A stretch of 12,239 bases of DNA, taken from positions 1-12,239 of the forward strand of contig JAWLGN010000164.1 in assembly GCA_041685075.1 (NCBI GenBank), written 5' to 3'. Position 1 is the first letter of the stretch. The number at the start of each line of letters is the position of its first letter. The notes beneath the pieces are model-generated. The model was not told where the DNA came from, ran no database searches, and saw only the letters and a list, made by a program, of their open reading frames with translations. The position numbers and the translations under genes were made by a program. This stretch comes from JAMCRM01 sp041685075. Its GTDB lineage: Bacteria > Acidobacteriota > Terriglobia > Bryobacterales > Bryobacteraceae. This document shows, piece after piece, positions 1 to 5,445 of this stretch.

Positions 1-617
1 AGCCCCGGGTACTCGCCGAAATCGAGCAGCCTGCCGGGGACTTCCGCCAGGAGAATGCATTTCGGTTGGGCGGCCTCCAGCATGTGGTGCCGGCATTCGC
101 CCCGCAGCAGGGTGCCGTAGACGAAGATCGCGTCCACCAGGTCCGGGGAGGGCTTGTTCTCGCGCGCCGCCTCGAGCGGCCGGCAATCCAGATCGAACGC
201 TTCGAGTCCCTGGCGCACGATTTCGACGTACTCCTCGTGCGGAGCCACGTGCTCCTTGCGGCACTTGGGATTCACTTCGTAGACCGCGACGGGATGGATG
301 GCGCCGTCCGGCGTGAGGCACTCGGTTTCGATGCGGCAGTAAGCGCACGGCGCTCCTTCCTTCGCGTCGAGCGCCTTCCAGCCGTCTCCGGTGACCTCGA
401 AGACCACGCCGGGAACCAGCTTGCCCGGCCGGGGCACCACGTCCAGGACGCCGCCCCCGCGGCCCTTGGATTCATAGGTGAAGCGCAACTCCCGGTCCGG
501 CAGGAAGGCCGGAAATAGGGGCTGCAGGCTGTCGGGAGAGTAGCCTTCGCGCTCGCACCAGCCCTGCCAGTCGCGCGTGTTCAGATTCGATCCGTAAGCG
601 AAGTAGCGGTGAGTCAA
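1..617 (-). CDS. Tandem gamma-glutamylcyclotransferase-like protein (C-terminus beyond the left edge)
   Basis: Reading leftward from a TTG start, the first 205 codons encode two related domains. Domain 1 opens with YFAYGSNL (residues 5-12), the glycine-rich substrate loop of gamma-glutamylcyclotransferase (GGCT/AIG2-like) folds. It also carries LDAKEG, whose Glu87 sits where the family's catalytic glutamate is expected. A second fold entrance, IFVYGTLLRGE (164-174), starts another AIG2-like domain that runs off the window. Known members release 5-oxoproline from gamma-glutamyl amines or peptides; the substrate here cannot be told. The TTG start is chosen because a strong AGGAGG (plus-strand 626-631) lies about 8 nt upstream and the YGSNL motif must lie at the very N-terminus. 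No membrane segment or signal peptide is seen, so it is probably cytosolic. It follows the 349-aa gene by 87 nt on the same strand. The family call is firm; that both domains are active is inference. Confidence 0.8.
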   Translation of the reverse strand, partial: MTHRYFAYGSNLNTRDWQGWCEREGYSPDSLQPLFPAFLPDRELRFTYESKGRGGGVLDVVPRPGKLVPGVVFEVTGDGWKALDAKEGAPCAYCRIETECLTPDGAIHPVAVYEVNPKCRKEHVAPHEEYVEIVRQGLEAFDLDCRPLEAARENKPSPDLVDAIFVYGTLLRGECRHHMLEAAQPKCILLAEVPGRLLDFGEYPG

Positions 618-625
618 TTTGTTTT

Positions 626-631
626 CCTCCT
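626..631 (-). promoter_or_regulatory. Shine-Dalgarno site deciding the TTG start of the cyclotransferase
   Basis: AGGAGG on the minus strand, 8 nt before TTG at 617-615. No ATG or GTG near it is compatible with the N-terminal YGSNL motif, so this site fixes the start. Confidence 0.75.
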
Positions 632-635
632 TTTG

Positions 636-658
636 GCGCCGGCCCTTTCAGCCGGTGC
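636..658 (-). repeat. Hairpin in the cyclotransferase leader, REP-like, copy A
   Basis: On the minus strand an 8-nt arm GCACCGGC (658-651), a 7-nt loop TGAAAGG and an 8-nt arm GCCGGCGC (643-636) form a stem with one G-T-type wobble. It ends 4 nt before the AGGAGG of the downstream gene and has no T-tract, so it is not a classic terminator. A related hairpin lies at 11124-11147, also directly before a gene start. Confidence 0.6.
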
Positions 659-704
659 TATGGGGAGGATAAACCGGTGACCGTGACTATCGCGTGACAG
701 CAGG

Positions 705-1754
705 TCAGAGCCACGCGGACGGTGAACAGGCCCCGTAGATCAATAACTCCCTGGGCAGCCCGACTCCGCACCGGGCGGTTCTGTCCGCGTAGAAGGCCTC
801 TGCCGGAAGCCCTGTGATGCGGGCAAGATCTTCCCGGAAACGTTTGCACGCCTGCCGCTTGTTATCGGCGGAAGTGTCCTCAGGCAGGACGTCCTCGACG
901 GGCCGGTGCGGCCGGGCGAGTAAATTGGCGAGGATCTTAGCAGTACGGTATCGCAGATCCCGCTGCTGTTTTGTCTGGCCCAATCGATACCATGCGCGCC
1001 CCTCCCCCTCGATGCCGAACAGCAGCGCAGACGGATGTTTGCGGGCCACGGCGTTCAGCTCGGCCAGGGCGAAGTCCCTGGAGTAGCGTATCCGAGCGAT
1101 TTCCGGACAGGGGCCTACCAGGGACCAGTTTAGGGACCAGTTTTCGTATTCGTCGAACGTCACATCGTGAGCGCCACGGAGTCCTTCGAGGTCGTCGTAA
1201 GGACGGCCCAAAAAATACGCGCAGAGTTCGAGGGAGTTCAACAGGGGATCCTGGAGGCGCGCCTGGTCGCGAGAATCGACGTGCCGGATACGGTCGCTAA
1301 CCGCTTCGCGGCCGGCATGGTCGCTCGGCGGCTCATCGCGTACTGCATTGCAGTGCTGGATATAGTCGCTGACCGCTTCGAGAGCCCTGTCGAATGCGTT
1401 CTTGACCAGCCTTTCAGGGGCGTTGATACGATGCAAAACCGCCAGCCGATACAGGCGTGGCCAAGGCCCGAGTTCGCGGCAACGGGCGGCTTCTGCGAGC
1501 AGGCTGTCCACCTTCTCCCAGGTATCTTGGTCCTGAAGTGTGCGACGAAGCGTGAGGTGCGCCAGCCGGTAGGAGGTCAGTTCGGGCCACGGCGACCGCA
1601 GCTTGTCAGGCTTGTGCGCCAGCCGATGCGCTTGGGCAAGCAGGTCCAGGGCGCGGCCTGTGGAGCCGCGCAGGAGCTTGCTGTTGCTACCCTGGCGAAG
1701 CAGCCTGTCAACTTCAGTCCGCCGTTTTTCAGCATCCATCGGTATCGGTTCCAT
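705..1754 (-). CDS. Hypothetical helical protein with a possible C-terminal winged helix
   Basis: Not recognised: a 349-aa soluble protein with no signal peptide or membrane span. Residues 15-125 look like a series of amphipathic helices in TPR-like style (for example GRALDLLAQAHRLAH and WEKVDSLLAEAARCREL). Residues 126-163 hold two diverged copies of one segment (EAVSDYIQHCNAVRD and EAVSDRIRHVDSRD), and 206-211 hold NWSLNWSL from a perfect 12-bp duplication. The last ~90 residues (helix at 268-281, basic helix NKRQACKRFREDLARI at 298-313, then a short hairpin) could be a winged-helix domain; this is inference. The ATG at 1754 lies 15 nt after the GH27 stop, with no clear Shine-Dalgarno site, so read-through transcription from the glycosidase is plausible. 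Met6 (1739) is an alternative start. The base composition looks less GC-rich than its neighbours, compatible with later acquisition. Confidence 0.6.
   Translation of the reverse strand: MEPIPMDAEKRRTEVDRLLRQGSNSKLLRGSTGRALDLLAQAHRLAHKPDKLRSPWPELTSYRLAHLTLRRTLQDQDTWEKVDSLLAEAARCRELGPWPRLYRLAVLHRINAPERLVKNAFDRALEAVSDYIQHCNAVRDEPPSDHAGREAVSDRIRHVDSRDQARLQDPLLNSLELCAYFLGRPYDDLEGLRGAHDVTFDEYENWSLNWSLVGPCPEIARIRYSRDFALAELNAVARKHPSALLFGIEGEGRAWYRLGQTKQQRDLRYRTAKILANLLARPHRPVEDVLPEDTSADNKRQACKRFREDLARITGLPAEAFYADRTARCGVGLPRELLIYGACSPSAWL
1120..1143. repeat. Perfect 12-bp tandem duplication inside the 349-aa gene
   Basis: The unit AGGGACCAGTTT occurs twice back to back (1120-1131 and 1132-1143). It keeps the reading frame and produces the doubled residues NWSL-NWSL in the minus-strand protein. 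Confidence 0.9.
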
Positions 1755-1769
1755 GCGATCTGCGCCAAT

Positions 1770-3290
1770 TCACGGGAACAGCCGCACCAGCGCCACGCCG
1801 TGCGGATTTACGCGGGCGCGCCAGGCGGCGCGTGCGGAGGCGAGGTCGCGCTGGCGCCAGACGTCGCGCACCCGGTGCCTCCCGGAGATGCCGAGTTCGT
1901 TCCAGGTCACCGCGATCTCCCTGGGGGTTTCGCTCAGGTTGAAGAGCCCCACCGCGAGGGAGCCGTCTTCCATGGGCTTGGCCAGAATGAACTCGTCTTC
2001 GTTATGGCGCACGATGACGCCCTGTTTGCCCAGGGGGTCCTGGTCGATGTCGATGACTTCGGCGTTGCACAGCACGTTGAGGGTGAAGGCGTCCAGGCTG
2101 CCCATGTCGCCGGAGAAGAAGAGCGGCGCCGCCATCAGGGCCCACATGGACATGTAGCTGTACTGCTCGTCGGGAGTGATCCCGGTAGTCTGCGGCGGGT
2201 CGTCTTTGCGGCGTGCGTTGCCCACGCGGCCGATGAGGATGTAGTCGGGGTCGTTCCAGTGCCCCGGACCGGCGTGGGCGGCGTGTTGCGCGTTCGCAAA
2301 ACCGATGCTGTAGAAGCCGGGCAGGCGCTCGTGTCTGGCCAGGCCGAGATCGCCGGTGGTGCGCCAGCAGTGGCCGCCCACCTCCGCGCCCCAGTTCCAG
2401 ACGTCGCCCCTGCCGTACTGGCAGAGGTTAAAAACGATGTCCCGGTCGAGCCGGCCGAGGATATCGCCCATCAGGCGGTAGGGCCGCTTCAGCTCTTCCA
2501 GCGACGGCTTGGGGGCGATCTTCGAATAGGTGCACCAGTCGTACTTGAGAAAATCGAATCCCCACTCGGCGAACTTGCGGGCGTCGATCTCTTCGTGCTG
2601 GTAGGAGCCGGTGAAGCGGGCGCAGGTGAGAGGGCCGGGGGAGGTGTAGAGGCCCGCCTTCAGTCCCTTGGAGTGGATGTACCCGGTGAGCGCCTGCATG
2701 TCCGGGAAGCGGCCGTTGGGCCGGATGGCGCCGGCGGCGTCACGCTCGGGGCCGTTCAGCAGGGGGTCGTCCGAGCCGGGCTTCATCATCCAGCAGTCGT
2801 CGATGTTGACGTAGGCATAACCGTAGTCGGCCATTCCGGAGGAGATCATGGCGTCGGCTGCCTGGCGCATGAGCTGGTCGGTGATGCGGTCGTAATGCGT
2901 GTACCAGTCGTTCCAGCCCATGGGCGGGGTGAGGGCCAGGCGGTCGCCCACCACGATGCGGAAGCGGCGCTCCGCCTTCCCGGAGGCGTTCGAAGCTTTC
3001 AGGGTAACTTCGTAGTGGCCGCGCGTTTCGGGCGTTGTGCCGCGGATGATGCCGGTGGCCGGATCCAGTTGCAAGGAGGAGGGCAGTCCCTGGGCGGAAA
3101 ACTGGATGGGCCGGTTGCCCGTGCAGGGGATGCGGTAGAGAAACGGCCGGCCGGGGCGCGCGCCGTAGACCGCGGCGCCGTTGATTCGGGGCGCGGGACC
3201 GGGGGTGGGAGTCAGGATATGCCGGTCGAGTTCGCCGGCCGCCAGCGCGAGGCCCGCGAACAAAAGCGGATAGAACCGTCTGATGGACAT
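1770..3290 (-). CDS. Secreted GH27 alpha-galactosidase-type glycoside hydrolase with N-terminal Ig-like domain
   Basis: A 506-aa retaining glycosidase expected to release terminal alpha-D-galactose (or alpha-N-acetylgalactosamine) from oligosaccharides. An N-terminal signal peptide (MSIRRFYPLLFAGLALAAG) is followed by a putative Ig-like (He_PIG-type) domain at about 28-116. The GH27 barrel begins with LTPPMGWNDWYTHY (120-133). Visible active-site landmarks are NIDDCW (162-167), nucleophile Asp251 in FLKYDWC, acid/base Asp314 in WRTTGD (matching the R-x3-D arrangement of GH27) and GPGHWNDPDYILIG (341-354). A beta-rich C-terminal domain starts near 430. The ATG at 3290 is preferred to an in-frame GTG at 3350 because it starts the signal peptide and lies just after a good promoter, which the GTG would precede. 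The gene diverges from a sugar porter, suggesting a shared substrate. Exact linkage and galactose/GalNAc preference cannot be decided. Confidence 0.9.
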   Translation of the reverse strand: MSIRRFYPLLFAGLALAAGELDRHILTPTPGPAPRINGAAVYGARPGRPFLYRIPCTGNRPIQFSAQGLPSSLQLDPATGIIRGTTPETRGHYEVTLKASNASGKAERRFRIVVGDRLALTPPMGWNDWYTHYDRITDQLMRQAADAMISSGMADYGYAYVNIDDCWMMKPGSDDPLLNGPERDAAGAIRPNGRFPDMQALTGYIHSKGLKAGLYTSPGPLTCARFTGSYQHEEIDARKFAEWGFDFLKYDWCTYSKIAPKPSLEELKRPYRLMGDILGRLDRDIVFNLCQYGRGDVWNWGAEVGGHCWRTTGDLGLARHERLPGFYSIGFANAQHAAHAGPGHWNDPDYILIGRVGNARRKDDPPQTTGITPDEQYSYMSMWALMAAPLFFSGDMGSLDAFTLNVLCNAEVIDIDQDPLGKQGVIVRHNEDEFILAKPMEDGSLAVGLFNLSETPREIAVTWNELGISGRHRVRDVWRQRDLASARAAWRARVNPHGVALVRLFP

Positions 3291-3302
3291 GGCTTCGACG
3301 GC

Positions 3303-3331
3303 ATCGTAGTGCGCCGCCCCGCGGCTGTCAA
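3303..3331 (-). promoter_or_regulatory. Sigma-70-type promoter of the GH27 gene
   Basis: On the minus strand a perfect TTGACA (-35, plus positions 3331-3326), a 17-nt spacer, and TACGAT (-10, 3308-3303). The expected transcription start near 3296 is only about 5 nt before the ATG, which fits the lack of a Shine-Dalgarno site. Confidence 0.6.
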
Positions 3332-3343
3332 GTCTGCGCGGGA

Positions 3344-3373
3344 TTGACACCCGCGGTGTCGCTCTGATTAACT
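3344..3373 (+). promoter_or_regulatory. Promoter of the sugar-porter gene
   Basis: TTGACA (3344-3349), an 18-nt spacer and TTAACT (3368-3373), with an extended -10 TG at 3365-3366. The -35 is consensus; the -10 is weak on its own but matches the extended -10 pattern at three other sites in the window. The predicted leader is about 100 nt. Confidence 0.45.
3346..3360. promoter_or_regulatory. Candidate operator palindrome between divergent GH27 and porter genes
   Basis: GACACC, 3-nt centre CGC, GGTGTC: perfect 6-bp arms. It overlaps the -35 and spacer of the plus-strand promoter and lies 15 bp upstream of the -35 of the minus-strand promoter, a suitable place for a shared regulator. No regulator gene is adjacent; the role is inferred. 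Confidence 0.4.
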
Positions 3374-3446
3374 GCGGGGCACGGTGAAGCTGGATGGGTT
3401 GGTACGAATTGCCGCGGCCTGGGACGGTGTCTCCGGCGCGCGGGAG

Positions 3447-3469
3447 GCGGCAGGCTCGGAGTCTGCCGC
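3447..3469 (+). repeat. Strong hairpin abutting the Shine-Dalgarno site of the sugar porter
   Basis: A 10-bp stem, GCGGCAGGCT (3447-3456) with AGTCTGCCGC (3460-3469), contains one G-T wobble and a 3-nt CGG loop. It ends 1 nt before GGAGG (3471-3475). It could be an intergenic palindromic repeat or an RNA element limiting ribosome access. No T-tract follows. Confidence 0.6.
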
Positions 3470-3481
3470 TGGAGGAACGCG

Positions 3482-4915
3482 GTGAAGGCGGCAGCGGCGG
3501 GCGGGACGGCGCAGTACGATCTCCGCTACGTCCTGACGATTTCGGCCGTTGCCGCGCTGGGCGGGCTGCTGTTCGGCTACGACTGGGTGGTGATCGGGGG
3601 CGCCAAGCCGTTCTTCGAGAAGTACTTTCAATTGACCAGCGAAGCGCAGGTGGGTTGGGCCAACAGTTGCGCGCTGCTGGGGTGCCTGGTGGGCGCGCTG
3701 GCGTCGGGAGGTTTCAGCGACCGCTTCGGGCGCAAAACGGGACTGATCCTGGCGGCGCTGCTGTTTGCCGTCTCCTCCGTGCTGACGGGCTGGGCTCCCG
3801 GCTTCGGCTGGTTCGTGGCGTGGCGCATCGCGGGCGGGGTGGCCATTGGGATGGCCTCCGGGATTTCGCCGATGTACATCGCGGAGGTCAGCCCGGCGCC
3901 GTGGCGGGGGCGGCTGGTGGCGATGAACCAGCTCGCCATCGTGGTGGGGGTGCTGGGGGCGCAGATCGCCAACTGGGCGATTGCGGAGAGCGTGCCGGAG
4001 GGCGCCACGGCCGAGATGATCCGGCTCTCCTGGAACGGGCAGTACGGCTGGCGGTGGATGTTCACCGCGGTGGCGGCGCCCGCGGTGGTCTTCCTGTTTT
4101 CGGCGCTGCTGGTGCCGGAGAGCCCGCGCTGGCAGGCGATGAAGGGCAGGGAAAAAGCGGCCCTGCGGACGCTGGTGCGGATTGGCGGCGAGGCCTACGG
4201 TGACGAGGCGCTGCGGGAGATCCGGGCCACCGCGCCGGGCGCGCGCCCGCGGGTGCGGTGGGGCGAGCTGGCGGCTCCGCCGCTGCGCCGGGTGCTGGTG
4301 GTGGGGGTGGCGCTGGCGGTGCTGCAGCAGTGGAGCGGCATCAACGTGATCTTCAATTACGCCGAGGAGATCTACCGCGGGGCGGGGTACGGTGTGAACC
4401 AGGTGCTGGTGAACATCGTGATCACCGGGACCATCAACCTGGCGTTCACCCTGGTGGCGATGGGGACGGTGGACCGCTTCGGCCGGCGGGCGCTGCTGCT
4501 CGTGGGGCTGGCCGGTATTGCGCTCTCGCACCTGGTGCTGGGGCTGGCCTACTGGATGGAGTGGCGCGGGCTGGCGGTGCTGCTGCTGACGCTCAGCGCG
4601 ATTGCCTGTTACGCCATGTCGCTGGCGCCGGTGACCTGGGTGCTGATTGCCGAGATCTTCCCCAACCGCATCCGCGGCATGGCGATATCGATCGCGGTCT
4701 CGGCGCTATGGATCGCCTGTTTTGCCCTGACCTTCACCTTCCCGGTTTTGAATGCGGCGCTGGGAGCCGCGGGCACCTTCTGGCTCTACGGGGTTATCTG
4801 CCTGGCGGGCTTCGTTTTCGTACTGCGGGCGGTTCCGGAAACGAAAAACAAGACGCTGGAGGAACTGGAGCGCGAGTTTGGGGCGGAGGGCGCGCGGCGG
4901 CGGCAGTGTGTTTGA
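3482..4915 (+). CDS. Sugar-porter family MFS transporter (XylE/GalP-like)
   Basis: A 477-aa inner-membrane protein with about 12 hydrophobic spans, expected to import a monosaccharide, probably with protons. All sugar-porter signatures are present: GGLLFGYDW (27-35), GFSDRFGRK (77-85), YIAEVSPAPWRGR (132-144), PESPRW (212-217), QQWSGINVIFNYAEEIY (282-298), VDRFGRR (330-336), PVTWVLIAEIFPNRIRG (383-399) and PETKNKTLEELE (452-463). QQ.SGIN and the span-10 PVTW.LIAEIFP segment line the sugar site in characterised relatives. The GTG start at 3482 is supported by GGAGG 6 nt upstream. It is transcribed away from the GH27 gene, so galactose or another product of that enzyme is a reasonable cargo, but that rests on context only. 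The insert at 165-190 between spans 5 and 6 is somewhat longer than in short homologues, a common variation. The stop overlaps the predicted tRNA promoter. Confidence 0.92.
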   Translation: MKAAAAGGTAQYDLRYVLTISAVAALGGLLFGYDWVVIGGAKPFFEKYFQLTSEAQVGWANSCALLGCLVGALASGGFSDRFGRKTGLILAALLFAVSSVLTGWAPGFGWFVAWRIAGGVAIGMASGISPMYIAEVSPAPWRGRLVAMNQLAIVVGVLGAQIANWAIAESVPEGATAEMIRLSWNGQYGWRWMFTAVAAPAVVFLFSALLVPESPRWQAMKGREKAALRTLVRIGGEAYGDEALREIRATAPGARPRVRWGELAAPPLRRVLVVGVALAVLQQWSGINVIFNYAEEIYRGAGYGVNQVLVNIVITGTINLAFTLVAMGTVDRFGRRALLLVGLAGIALSHLVLGLAYWMEWRGLAVLLLTLSAIACYAMSLAPVTWVLIAEIFPNRIRGMAISIAVSALWIACFALTFTFPVLNAALGAAGTFWLYGVICLAGFVFVLRAVPETKNKTLEELEREFGAEGARRRQCV

Positions 4916-4941
4916 TTCGCCCGGCGCGGTCCTGGTAAACT
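4912..4941 (+). promoter_or_regulatory. Promoter of tRNA-His
   Basis: TTGATT (4912-4917, overlapping the transporter stop codon), an 18-nt spacer and TAAACT (4936-4941), preceded by an extended -10 TG (4933-4934). The transcription start is expected about 12 nt before the mature tRNA. Confidence 0.5.
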
Positions 4942-4960
4942 CAAATCGTTCCCTTTTGCG

Positions 4961-5037
4961 GCGGCATTAGCTCAGCTTGGTAGAGCGCCGGATTGTGGTT
5001 CCGGTGGTCGTGGGTTCGAATCCCACATGCCGCCCCA
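4961..5037 (+). tRNA. tRNA-His (anticodon GTG)
   Basis: A full cloverleaf is visible: acceptor GCGGCAT (4961-4967) pairs with ATGCCGC (5027-5033). The D arm is GCTC...GAGC, the anticodon arm CCGGA-TTGTGGT-TCCGG has GTG in the loop, and the T arm is GTGGG-TTCGAAT-CCCAC. The discriminator base is C (5034), followed by an encoded CCA (5035-5037). Position 4960 is G, supplying the G(-1) that pairs with C73 in histidine tRNAs. It decodes CAC and CAU. Confidence 0.97.
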
Positions 5038-5049
5038 GGCGCCCCTTTG

Positions 5050-5082
5050 TCCGGACCGGACACATGGGTGACAGTTCGTTCC
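5050..5082 (+). repeat. 33-bp direct repeat, copy 1 (insertion-sequence-end-like)
   Basis: Matches 5332-5364 at 29 of 33 positions. It begins TCCGGACCGG and contains the core CACATGGGTGACA followed by TTCGTTCC. The core recurs in diverged form at 5084-5104 (GAGACATAGGTAACA then CATTCC). Repeated ACATrGGTrACA segments are, from memory, reminiscent of IS481-type insertion sequence ends; no transposase is present here. Confidence 0.5.
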
Positions 5083-5083
5083 T

Positions 5084-5104
5084 GAGACATAGGTAACACA
5101 TTCC
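5084..5104 (+). repeat. Partial third copy of the repeat core
   Basis: GAGACATAGGTAACA plus CATTCC directly follows copy 1 with a 1-nt gap and aligns to its second half (GACACATGGGTGACA, TTCGTTCC). Confidence 0.45.
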
Positions 5105-5193
5105 GACGTTGTCGGCTTGGTAGGGGTCCCCTGCAGGCTGAGCCGACGACAGGCCTGCCATTTCCTCCGCAACGATCTCCCGGCGCTCCGCCA

Positions 5194-5238
5194 CCCGTCA
5201 AGGCTTCCCTCCGGCGCGCTTCGCGCAGCCTTGACGGG
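5194..5238. repeat. Large bulged palindrome with 12-bp perfect outer arms
   Basis: Outer arms CCCGTCAAGGCT (5194-5205) and AGCCTTGACGGG (5227-5238) are exactly complementary. Inside, GCGCG-CTT-CGCGC (5214-5226) forms a second hairpin stacked against the right arm, with an 8-nt bulge on the left (5206-5213). It lies between the two 33-bp repeats and has no T-tract, so it is more likely part of a mobile or repeated element than a terminator. Confidence 0.7.
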
Positions 5239-5331
5239 ACCCGGCGAACCGCTAAACCGGATCCCTGAGAGGAGGGAATGACGGGCCTCGAACGCCTTTA
5301 CCCGCCGACCTCAGTTTCTATACGCCGTTCC

Positions 5332-5364
5332 TCCGGACCGGGCACATGGGTAGCACTTCGTTCC
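5332..5364 (+). repeat. 33-bp direct repeat, copy 2
   Basis: Same orientation as 5050-5082 with four substitutions (29/33 identical), 282 bp downstream, ending 47 bp before the -35 of the higBA promoter. Confidence 0.5.
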
Positions 5365-5411
5365 GAACCACCATCCTGCCACGCGATGCGCGGGCGTGTG
5401 CAAATTCTTCC

Positions 5412-5440
5412 TTGATTTTTATCGTATTTCGATATACGAT
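5412..5440 (+). promoter_or_regulatory. Promoter of higBA
   Basis: TTGATT (5412-5417), a 17-nt spacer and TACGAT (5435-5440). The expected transcription start falls at about 5446-5447, on the higB ATG itself, and there is no Shine-Dalgarno site before that ATG. TATCGT at 5420-5425 is a weaker alternative -10 without a good -35. Confidence 0.5.
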
Positions 5441-5442
5441 AA
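5419..5442. promoter_or_regulatory. higBA operator palindrome
   Basis: Perfect 9-bp arms TTATCGTAT (5419-5427) and ATACGATAA (5434-5442) around a 6-nt centre. It covers the spacer and -10 of the higBA promoter, where HigA-type antitoxins bind to repress their own operon. Confidence 0.7.
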
Positions 5443-5445
5443 GCC

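Larger units (their letters stand above)
5038..5418. other. Gene-free stretch between tRNA-His and higBA
   Basis: About 380 bp with no credible coding region. It holds two copies of a 33-bp direct repeat, a third partial copy of its core, and a large bulged palindrome, each listed separately. The remaining bases (5105-5193, 5239-5331 and 5365-5411) show nothing I can name. The texture suggests remnants of a mobile element inserted downstream of the tRNA. Confidence 0.6.

Noticed and set aside
677..698. Three GTGAC words (677, 683, 694) upstream of the cyclotransferase
   Set aside because: Short and unevenly spaced; no matching promoter elements make an operator credible.
1167..3347. Long plus-strand open frame of 726 codons opposite GH27
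   Set aside because: The minus strand encodes clear GH27 motifs; the plus translation is Gly/Val/Ala/Arg-rich with no domain, a high-GC shadow.
3291..3350. GTG at 3350 as start of the GH27 gene
   Set aside because: It would add 20 residues before the signal peptide and lies upstream of the best promoter for this gene.
4941..5201. Minus-strand open frames across the tRNA (GIRTHDHRNHNP, GFEPTTTGTT and SNPRPPEPQ types)
   Set aside because: These are the well-known spurious peptides read from the antisense strand of a tRNA gene; the tRNA explains the sequence fully.
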